Positions 42,338 to 51,792 of a stretch of DNA of 64,000 bases are shown here, in pieces. Within the stretch, counting starts at the first letter, position 1, and every line of letters starts with the position of its first letter. The stretch is from Pocillopora verrucosa (Eukaryota > Cnidaria > Anthozoa > Scleractinia > Pocilloporidae): assembly GCF_036669915.1 (NCBI RefSeq), contig NC_089313.1, forward strand, positions 13,628,940 to 13,692,939, in the 5' to 3' direction. The notes below the pieces were generated by a model. The model was given only the letters and a program-made list of their open reading frames with translations. It was not told the origin of the DNA and ran no database searches. The position numbers and the translations under genes are program-made.

Positions 42338-43658
42338 ATGATGTCCACTTTGTGTATCCTGGTTTTCATGTTGGTGCAAGGACATGTGGTGAGTAATGAC
42401 AAACAAAGTTGAATGATTGGTTTTCTCAAAGAAATTAATTTTGAATTTTATAAATTTTATATTTGGAGGATATGCGCAATAATCACTGACTGTGTTTTAC
42501 GAGCTTAGAACGTTAAGGCAAAGCTAGATGTACCTAAGATCTTCTCCTTAAAACGTTTGGGAAATTCCCTCAAACAGTAACACGCTTTCGAAATGATTCT
42601 GGACCGAAATACCGTATTCAGTGTCCCAGGTTCCACAAAACAAATGAATAAATAAATGATAACCGATTAGCGACAAGCAACTACTAACCGACATGGTCCA
42701 ACATTATCGATATTTGAATTAAGAAAGAAGAGCATTTGCCTCCCTCCCCCCCCTCCCCCCCATTCATACTCTCAGAATTCGCACTCTTTGAAAATCTCAA
42801 CGCCAACGCCTGAAGCTAACATTCACACCCTCTCCAAGACTCTGAGCTGGACGCCATACAGTAAAAATTTTATATTATTTTCAATAATATACATGGAAAA
42901 GTTACTCAGTTCTGATTGGACAAGATAAATGCAGTTTTCAGGTAATTCAATGCAGAAGAGAGTTTATTCAGTGCAGAAGAGGGTTAATTCAGTGCAAAGA
43001 AAGAAACAAATAAGACATTCTGATTGGTCAATAATCAAAGAAACTCACAGATAGCCAATCAAATGCGAGCCTTGGATGTCGCAACAAAATTTGAAAATTT
43101 GAAAATTTGCGAGCGAAACAATGGCCGGCGTTTTAAGGAGGCTTTCTTTTGCCACCGCAGCTGAAAAACAGCTTAAACAACGAAAACACTGTAAAAAGCA
43201 CTGCTTTTTGGTTGTCAGTTTGGAAAAAGTGGTGTTTAGAGAAAGGAATTGCCGAGGAAATCGAAAATTGCGAGCCGACCCAGCTTAACACTTTGCTCGA
43301 GCGATCCAACGCCGAAATTAAAAACAAACATGGTTAAACCTCGGAAACGACGATTCTATTTGATCGAAAGTGATTCGGACACAGACTGAACAATTCCTTG
43401 AACTTTTTTGCACCTTAAAGATGTGAAGATATCATTGCATAATTTATTATTGTTTTGATCGTACGCGGTTGTTTTGACCGAACGCGCGGTTTGAATAAAT
43501 TATTTTTGCACTTGATGCGCACTTTGCTTATGTTTAATTATGATAAGCCATCTCGTATTTTTCCATGTATATTATTAACACGTAATCACATGATTTTTCT
43601 CGTGCATTTTGGAATAAACAAACACTTGTTAATTTTTTCAAAGACCACAAATTGCACG

Positions 43659-43692
<34 letters not shown>

Positions 43693-43694
43693 AA

Positions 43695-43730
<36 letters not shown>

Positions 43731-46700
43731 TCGAAATCATGTGATTACCTATACTAATAATATACATGGAAAAATTACTCAGTTCTAATTGGTTAAGATA
43801 AATGAAGTTTTCAGGTAATTCAGTGCAGAAGAGAGTTAATTCAGTGCAGAAGAGGGTTAATTCAGTGCAAAGAAAGAAAGAAATCAGACATTCTGATTGG
43901 TCAATAATCAAAGGAATTCACAGATAGCCAATCAAATGCGAGCCTTGGATGTCGTAACAAAATTTGAATATTTGCGAGCGAAACAATAGCCGGCGTTTTA
44001 AGTAGGTTTTCTTTTGCCACCGCGGCTGAAAAACAGCTTAAACAACGAAAACACTGTAAAAAGCACTGCTTTTTGGTCGCCGGATTGGAAAAAGTGGTGT
44101 TTCGAGAAGGGTATTGCCGAGGAAATCGAAAATGACGAGCCGACCCAGCTTAACGCTTTGCTCGAGCGATCCAACGCCGAAATTGAAAAAACAAACATGG
44201 TTAAACCTCGAAAACGACGATTCCATTTGATCGAAAGTGATTCGGACACAGACTGAACAATTCCTTGAACTGTTTAGCCGGACTTTGAACTTTTTTGCAC
44301 CTTAAAGAGGTGAAGATATCATTGCATAATTTATTATTGTTTTGATCGTACGCGGTTGTTTTGACCGAACGCACGATTTGAATAAATTATTTTTGCACTT
44401 GATGCGCGCTTTGCTTATGTATAATTATGATAAGCCATCTCGTATTTTTCTATGTATATTATTAACACTTAATCACATGATTTTTCACGTGCAATTTGGA
44501 ATAAACAAGCACTTGTTAATTTTTTCAAAGACCACAAATTAAAAGAATTTACTCGTGCTTATTTATTCCAAATTACACTCGAAATCATGTGATTACCTAT
44601 ACAAATTCTCCTTGTCATAGCAAGAACAGAATGGAGAATAAATTTACTGACGTTAGGGTGTAAAGAGCTAAGACACATAAAGGAGTTTTATTTAATGTGT
44701 ACAATACTGTATGACAGGTTTGTGATAGTGAGGTCTTTCCAGTCTCCATTTTCGACGTAGATTCTGTCGAACTGCAGCAGATTGATTCGCAGGAAAACGA
44801 CGAAATTGAGCCTCTCCAAGGAAGAAGCGCTACTGAAAGGTATACGACTTATCGCATATACCAGGAGCGTAGCACCTGCAAATCCATCGGACAATTACCT
44901 TGTCGTATTTTGTATTGCCTACATTCTATCACAATTACCATGGTCAAACTGAAGTATCGTGACTTGATTTGAAACAGTGATTATTATGAAGCTTACCTAT
45001 CAAACATGATATTTCTATAGCTCAGTTTAAGGGCAATGACATATATAACTTCGGCAAAATTCGGTGCACAAGCTTTGATTCCTTATGGTACTCAGATATT
45101 TTCCACGTTCCCGACAGAGGAAAAACATTTGTCTTCTTTCATTAGTGAGCTTTAAGTTACTATCTTTTTCGTTCTTTTTATTACAACAAGACATTTTTCT
45201 TTGTTATAGATTAGAAGACCCCAAAGTTACCACAGACGATATCACCTGGATGGATGAAATTATAAAAAACTATGGCTTCAAGAAACACCCCGTAGCTGAC
45301 ATGTGGACGGAACAACCTTCCTTTGAGGGTCGTCTTGGAACCGAGAATTTCAAGACAGCAGCAGAGAAGGCGGAGGAATTTTTTCTGAAATTTAACAAAA
45401 ACCGTGGCATATCACCTTGGGAACTTTTACAAAAAGTGACAAAAAATCAGAACTACAAACTCCTTAAAATTACAGCCGCTAGGTATCTTTTAGTTACTCA
45501 CATTCTTTGGCTTGTAAGTGGGAAGAAGTTAACAGCTTGCAAGGAAAAGAGAGACAATTACACCGGCATTCCACAAAGTTGGAAGATTCCCGAGGGTGGA
45601 GTGTGTTTTCCTAAACCATATGGCAGCGCCACTTACAAATCAGACTACGACGTCGGGCTTATTGGAAAAGATTCTGGAACCGTCACTCAGAAATTTAATA
45701 GTTATTTTCAAACAACCTTTAAGTTACCATCGGAGCTTGTATTCGACACAAATGTTTACGCCTACACTCTGGAGTTTGCCATGCCCTCAATGTTTCCCAA
45801 CCTTCCCCCCTCATTTACTTCCGGTCTTCGCAAATTTGAGCAAATGGGGAGGTACAAAATGCAAGAACTGGCCAGTGCTTATTACAAGGTCTTCAAGTAC
45901 AACGAAGGTTCCTTTAAGGTGATGAAGAATGGAGCTATTGGAAAAATAAAAGATAAAGAGGCGAAGAAAGAGTTGCTCGGTTGGCTTAGAGAATTTGGAA
46001 AAATGAACAAGCAGGTGGCCTTGAGAAAAATGAAGAAGCAGCCACTGGCTGAGTTCAGATTAGCCCACAATGAGAAGTACCAGGAGTACCTGCAAAGCAT
46101 GTCACAGGGGAAAACAGGAGGTTACCAAATACAATCAATAGGTAATTAGATATCAGACAGACTAAGGATTTATATAACTGTTTATAATGGTAAAGGGACC
46201 GAGTGAAGCCAAATTCGGACTGTAATCATACGAGTGATTAACAAAATCGGACGTCCGATTTGGACGACTCGAAGTCCTGTTCCCAGTGAATCATAACCGT
46301 CACATTTTCCGAAAAAAAAAAAAGAACCCTAAGGATTTGTATCATATACATGTAGGCTTGAATTGACAGTTATGTTCAATTACGCTATTTCACAGATTAC
46401 CTCGCCAAGGCCCTCCTGTACGCTGCACAGGCATATCACACCCGAGGCGCCATTCGACATGTGGTACAGGGTCTTCAGATGAAAGCAATTCCCACGTGTC
46501 AATATTACACGCCGCTATCAACTTACGACCTGTGGGTGTCCATGATTGAAAACTGGGGAGAGCTGAATAAGGAGTACAAACACTGTAGAAACATTTCCGT
46601 GGCGAAGTGCTTGATGAAGATGAGCAAGTACCTGTCGAGGATGTTTGACGCGATGCGAGTGATCCGCCGTTCCCGTCTGCCAAAGAAAGACAGAGAAGGA

Positions 46701-46982
46701 TTGCTAGACTTCGGAACAACCGACGACCCAGAGTTCGTGACTCACCTTCTACTGCGATACCGAAAGAGTGGCAAGGAACTCTCGCCAGCAGCTAATCAGT
46801 TTGTAATGCTTTTTTGGAAAAAGTTCAATTGTAATATTTTTAATCCACATCTTTCGTATTTTTGGTGGGATTGTTTGAAAAAAATCCACAATGAAGTGAA
46901 TGCCTACAACAAAAAGTTGGCTGCCAATGTGAACGAGATAGAGGGGATGGAATTGTTTGAACCCCCTCCAAACAATTTTTAA
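42338..46982 (+). CDS. Secreted nucleotidyltransferase-like protein, copy B (563 aa)
   Basis: Exons 42338-42388, 44718-44839, 45210-46141 and 46396-46982, of the same sizes as copy A (51, 122, 932 and 587 bases), all GT-AG. The signal peptide is MMSTLCILVFMLVQGHV. The GSATYKSDYDVGL motif, PSFEG block and sequon are as in copy A. Exon 3 is identical to copy A in protein sequence except for one patch, NFKTAAEKAEEF against SFKSLAKKAEEF (residues 104-115). Exon 4 differs at three scattered positions. Both copies being intact suggests that both are functional or very young. Intron 1 is longer than in A (2.3 kb) because two element units are inserted. Substrate, catalytic activity and site of action are not known; extracellular or secretory-pathway location is inferred from the leader. 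Confidence 0.75.
42885..43575 (+). mobile_element. Crypton-like miniature element, right arm unit 1
   Basis: TAATATACATGGAAAA-type inverted ends; frame 43149-43337 carries NTVKSTAFWLSVWKKWCLEK and LNTLLERSNAEIKNKHG. Mirror counterpart of 38746-39461, in gene B intron 1. Confidence 0.6.
43583..43747. mobile_element. Foldback miniature element with inner hairpin
   Basis: TAATCACATGATT ends in inverted orientation, and a central hairpin of 15-bp arms around TAC (TTGCACGAGCCC half-stem). It directly follows Crypton-like unit 1. Confidence 0.75.
43757..44463 (+). mobile_element. Crypton-like miniature element, right arm unit 2
   Basis: A second copy in tandem, with frame 44014-44256 holding NTVKSTAFWSPDWKKWCFEK and LNALLERSNAEIEKTN. 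It differs from unit 1 by substitutions and small indels, so this is not an exact recent duplicate. Confidence 0.6.
44470..44595. mobile_element. Foldback miniature element, second copy
   Basis: TAATCACATGATT ends in inverted orientation. It is the near mirror of 38234-38357 in the left arm and lacks the inner hairpin of 43583-43747. Confidence 0.75.
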
Positions 46983-47964
46983 CTATCGTCAGAAAGACAG
47001 GTGGAAATGTAGAAATTCACCAATTGAGAAAATTGCAAATTCTCAAACATTACTATAATATCTGAAGAAACGCTATAAAAACGGCGTATCCGAAAAAAAT
47101 ATTCTCCATTTACTCATTTCATAGTTACTCTGCATCAAATCAGTCTTTGCCTATCGTAGTAACTCGATTTAGAGCCCGGGCAGTTATTAACTTCTGGTAT
47201 CTCAAGGGAAAGAGGTGTAAATAGAAACTCTTGTTTAGGAAATATTTAAGCGTTTCCTTATGCAACGAAGGAAATTAGAATTCATCATTGTGCTAGCTGG
47301 TGAAAAAGGATCAGGTGAGGCCCGTGGCGCTAGCGAAAGAGACAACTTTTAAGGGTTGGACTGCTCGAAGCATGCTTAGTTCTGGTCCAGATTTTTTTAC
47401 CGCAATGACAACATAACGTGTTGTTTTATGGCTAACTCGGGATTAAAGTCAAACGTGCTCCAACGATCCCGACCAAGAAAAACTACTTTACTCTAAGTAC
47501 CTAACCTTAAAGCAACAAGCGAAGTTCACGAGTTTATATTGCACTTCGTCAAGTTATTTTAATCTCATTTATAGGAAAGAAAAAAAATTTAAAACTCTTC
47601 CTCAAAAGCCAACAGTTGCACTAAGTATTGTAACACCAAAGTTAGATTTACCGCTTCTGAAAACCCAGGTAATCATGCTTAAATAAAAGACTGTTGGAAC
47701 CAATCTACTGTTTAGACTTTGTAGTAATTCCGATACAGCGAACTCTCGAGTGAGTCACCTGATATTGAGCCCATACCCTATGGGGTGGATTGTTCGCGCG
47801 GCCAAAGGAAGATAAGGGAAATTAGGCGTCAGTGGAGTCTGTCTCCCACTTAGAGTGCTCTCCGATTGAGTGTCAACAAACAAAACATCACTAAAGCCAA
47901 TCAGAACAATGGTTATCATCATTGAACAACGAGAACTCAAAAGTAAGACCAGGAGAACTGCTTC

Positions 47965-48168
47965 AACCCTTTAACTCCCAAGATCTCATTAATAATTCTC
48001 CTTACTGTCTGCCATAAAACACTCATGGTTTCAATTTGGAGAATTTGGTATTGCATCAACTTGAAGTCCCCTAATTGAGTTTTCTTATTTATTCTCCTCA
48101 CTTATCTGCTTGATTCTTGATATTGTAGGAAGAAATTCTGCTTCGATCACTCAGGAGTTAAAGCGTTA
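47965..48168. repeat. Miniature TIR repeat, M1 (in right arm)
   Basis: AACCCTTTAACTCCCAAGAT left end; right end close to GGAGTTAAAGCGTT. Mirror copy of 34618-34825. Confidence 0.8.
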
Positions 48169-48629
48169 AGCGGAGAAACGCTATTAACCAAGCTAGGATT
48201 GATGTCAGTTTTGATTAGTTGAGATGGTGGTTGAGGTTTGAGACCAAAATCACAGAGCGAAGTAAAGCAAATCGAAGAACTCCAGAATTACCTTCCGACG
48301 CTCCATTGAAAATTGTTCTCGTGGGTAATTACACCAAAAATATTAGAAATTCTACCACAACCTTTTTTCCAGCTCAACATGCTTGGTATGATCCAGTGAT
48401 GGTCGCATCAGATCTGACAGAGGTAGACGAAGGATAATGACTACTCCTAGATTCATCAAGAATGAGACCACCCAAAAATAAATTCCAGAGTCTTTTCAAC
48501 GTCACTGTCCCCTTTATGAGTTTAGATTTTGACTTGGTCATGATTTCTTTCTCCACCAAGAGATCATTCGAGTGCTTTGAATAAATCGGAAAAGCCATAA
48601 CAAACGAGGACGAATATCACGAGGCAAGA

Positions 48630-48720
48630 CGCGTTAATTGCGTGTCGTATAAGTAGCTGTTGTCAGTTAGTGATCTTCCTTCGGGTCTGCTAACGCCAAA
48701 CGCTATTCCACTGTTCTTTA
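48630..48720 (+). repeat. 91-bp direct repeat, first copy
   Basis: CGCGTTAATTG(C/T)GTGTCGTA onward, including TAGCTGTTGTCAGTTAGTGA and TCTGCTAACGCCA; repeats at 49628-49718 with a handful of differences. It lies just before the Gag-like frame and resembles the direct repeats of tyrosine-recombinase retroelements. Confidence 0.8.
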
Positions 48721-48722
48721 GC

Positions 48723-49474
48723 ATGAGCGACTCTGAGGAAGCTAGGGCACGTTCTAGTCGGAACGATGAAGTTTTAGATCCTTCTGTCGGTGCTGTTATA
48801 CAGTCTGCCGTTTCTGAATCGATGGGTTCTTTAACCGATAACCTTACTAAGGTTATTGAATCTCGTCTTAGCGATTTCGCGAAGCGATTTTCCGAGGAGA
48901 AAAGCTCGTCCGTTGAACAAGCAGCCGAGAGAGCTTTGCGCTAACAATATACCTGCAAAAGGAAAGGAAACCAGCAGCAGTTGAATCATTCCCTCCAGGT
49001 GCTGGATAAGCATCCGATGCTCTCAAGCAGAAATTGTACGAGAAAGTTAAAGTTGCCCTGGAGTCAGGTATTGAAGTAATTTCCAAGCGTGTTAAAGCCA
49101 TTAAGCTAGCTGACAAGAGCGAATTTGGATGGGCGACCGTTGACGAATATTTGTCTGACGAACTCACCTCTGACTCCGACGACGAGAAGAGAATTTACCG
49201 GGCCGAGAGGAGAGCCAAGAGAAAAATCAATGAAGAGAGGCGTCGTCGTGTCCGTTCCGACGAGAAAGGAAGCGGTTCCTCCTCTGTATTCCGTGCGGCT
49301 TCTTCGTCAAGATTCTCGTGTAAGGATTTGGCTTCTCTTCCAGAAGCTAGACCAGCTCGTCGTTTGGGGTCTTGTTTTAAGATAAGTAGCCTACTATTTC
49401 TCGTTATACTGACTTTGTTTTTACTTCGTCGATTATGGCGTTATACTCAGGCCATAATCCAATATTCTGCATGA
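48723..49474 (+). pseudogene. Gag-like ORF of tyrosine-recombinase retroelement, frameshifted
   Basis: The first part runs from the ATG at 48723 (MSDSEEARARSSRN) to a stop at 48944; the second part resumes in another frame from about 49020 ([17 protein letters not shown]) to 49474. Between them a [19 protein letters not shown] segment can be read in yet another register. The order KRKGNQQQ, then [20 protein letters not shown], then [14 protein letters not shown] is the pattern I know from Gag-like proteins of cnidarian DIRS/Ngaro-type elements. The frame changes show that it is inactive. Family call from memory; moderate certainty. Confidence 0.6.
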
Positions 49475-49627
49475 ATTACTGTTTTGCTGTATGTCGTTCT
49501 ATAGACTAGGTTAGTGCAGAATATCAAAATATATGCTGTACGTAGTTTAGTAGATATTTGTTTTCTGCACGTTCTCGATTTGGTATTCTTATTGCGTTAT
49601 ACAATTAGGTGTTTCAGTTACGCGATA

Positions 49628-49718
49628 CGCGTTAATTGTGTGTCGTATATATAGCTGTTGTCAGTTAGTGATCTTCCTGCGGGTCTGCTAACGCCACACG
49701 CTTCTCCGCTGTTCTTTT
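49628..49718 (+). repeat. 91-bp direct repeat, second copy
   Basis: Partner of 48630-48720. It sits between the Gag-like frame and the tyrosine recombinase frame. Confidence 0.8.
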
Positions 49719-49862
49719 ATTTTTATGCTGTGGATTTTATTTTCATGCTGTTGTGTGTTCCCCTTTTTTCATTGTGGTGGTTTTGGTCATTTAAGCTTGA
49801 CATGCACAAAACCTGCGGACACTTCAAAGAGTAGCGCTCGCCGTGATTGACTAGATGGCGCT

Positions 49863-50668
49863 TTGTTGACCTCTGATGATGCTGATGCCCAGCAAGTTGA
49901 GTGTGATTTTTTAGATTTATTGTCTTCCTGTAGCGACGAATTTAGTGTTAAAGGCGGTAGCAATGGCGTCAAAGGTCACTTGTATTCCTCCTTAACTTCT
50001 GGGTTGAAGTTGCCCGGGATTGTAGAATGCCCTACTAGTCACCCCCTTGTTAAGTCATCCTTAGAGGGCGCTACAAGGAAACTTGCGCTTCCCGTTCAGC
50101 CCAAAGAGCCTTTATCCGTCAACACAGTTTGTAGAATCGCTGATCATTATATTTCTAGTAGTTCTCTCGCTGTTATTCGTTTTCTTTTCATTGTCTTGGT
50201 TGGCTTCGCTGGGTTTTACCGTATGGGCGAAATACGTTCTTTGTCCATTAAAGATGTCTCTATTTGCAGTGAATACATGTCAGTTTTCATTCCGAAACGC
50301 GAGAATGATCAGTATAGGGAGGGGCATACATCCCTCCTAGCAAGGTCTCATTAGGCTACTTGCCCGGTTTCTATTACCGAGAGGTTACTTAAGCTTCTTC
50401 CTTTATCTACTGAGTCATCCTACCCCCTCGTTGGACGAATTGTTAAATCTAAGATTAAGGAGTATTTTCATGCTACTAAAGGCGTTTCATACACGACGCT
50501 CAGAGAGGAACTTAGGAAATACGTTAAGCCATTTGTAGATGACATCGCTAGTTATGGCACGCATAGTATCAAGTCTGGCGCCGCTTCAAATCCTGCGTGT
50601 AGGAGTATTTCCGCTGATCTGCTGAACATAGACGCCGGCTGGAAATGTGCCATTTCAAAGAACAGATA
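49863..50668 (+). pseudogene. Tyrosine recombinase fragment, nonsense-broken and truncated
   Basis: Open from 49863 to a TAG at 50352-50354, then open in the same frame to about 50668. It shows FIVLVGFAGFYRMGEIRSLS (first catalytic Arg of the RMGE box), a KLLPLSTESSYPLVGRI stretch, and GTHSIKSGAASNPA, where the H-x-x-R box reads H-x-x-K. It then ends after AGWK, before the nucleophilic Tyr is reached. By family knowledge these are phage-integrase-type enzymes used by DIRS/Ngaro retroelements and Cryptons. No reverse transcriptase was found between this and the Gag-like frame, so the element is internally deleted. The 3' end abuts a truncated M1 repeat. Confidence 0.75.
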
Positions 50669-50811
50669 GCAGACAGAGGAGAATAAAGAAGAAAACTTAA
50701 TTGGGGGACTTCAAGTTGATCCAATACCAAATTCTCCAAATTGAAACCATAAGTATTTTATGGCAGACAGTAGGGAGAATTACTTATGAGATCTTGGGAG
50801 TTAAAGAGTTA
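50668..50811. repeat. M1 miniature repeat, left part missing at duplication junction
   Basis: Starts abruptly at AGCAGACAGAGGAGAATAAA, inside what is the middle of the copy at 34618-34825, and continues to GGGAGTTAAAGAGTT. The break coincides with the end of the recombinase fragment and the start of the copy C duplicate. Confidence 0.8.
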
Positions 50812-51792
50812 AAGCAGTTCTCCTGTTCTTACTTTTGAGTTCTCGTTGTTCAGTGATGATAATAACCATTGTTCTGATTGGCTTTAGTGATTACTTTGGT
50901 TTTGTTTGTCGACACTCAACGCAGAGCACTCTAAGTGAGTGACTGACTCCACTGACACCTAATTTCCCGTATCTTCATTTGGCCGCGCGAACAATCGACC
51001 CCATAGGGCATGGGCTCAATATCAGGTGACTCACTCGAGAGTTTGCTTTACCAGAAATACTTCTAATAAGACTGAACAGTGGATTGGTTCCAACAGTCTT
51101 TTATTTTAGCATGACTATTAGGGTTTACAGAAGCAGTAAATATAATTGTAGTGTTACAATGCTTAGTACAACTGTTGGCTTTTGATGGAGAGTTTAAAAT
51201 TTTTTTGTTTTTTCTTTCCGATAAATGCGATTAAAATAACTTGGCGAAGTGCAATATAAACTTGTGAACTGAACATATTGCTTTTAGGTTAGGTACTTAG
51301 AGTAAAGTAGTTTTTCTTGGTCGGGCTCGTTGGAGCACGCTTGATTAACCGTAGTTCAACTTCCCAGCATTTTTCACTTAAAGCCTTAATAAAATAAAAA
51401 GTGGTCCACTTCACAGTCTCTCAACCATTATGTCTATGTGGGGTCCTACGTAAATAAGTACACAGTTCCTTAAAACGAATAATCACGTCTTAAAACTTTG
51501 TGACTAGCCAGCAAGGATCCAAGGAAAACAAGTTTTTTGAATTCCAGTCATCTTAATTCCTGTCAAATAAACATAAAAGCTTTGTTTCACACATTCCGCT
51601 GTTTCTCAGAAGAGAAATAAACGCCCTGTTTTGAAAAAGCGCCCACCCTTGACTTGAAGTACCAGAAGGTTTTAAGTGCCCGGGCTCTAAATCGAAGCAT
51701 TACGATAAGTAAAGACTGATTTGATGCACAGTAACTACGAAATGAGTAAATAGAGAATATTATTTTGGATACGCCGTTTTTATAGCGTTTCT

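Larger units (their letters stand above)
41313..48600. repeat. Right arm of ~14.4-kb inverted repeat
   Basis: Mirror of 34190-41032. It carries gene B and a doubled element unit in intron 1 (42885-44595). Homology stops at about 48600, where a retroelement remnant begins; the mirrored left stop is near 34190. Confidence 0.93.

Noticed and set aside
48374-48598. 74-codon minus-strand frame matching 34229-34411
   Set aside because: Homologous only because it lies in the duplicated 3' flank of the gene family; frames are short and interrupted between copies.
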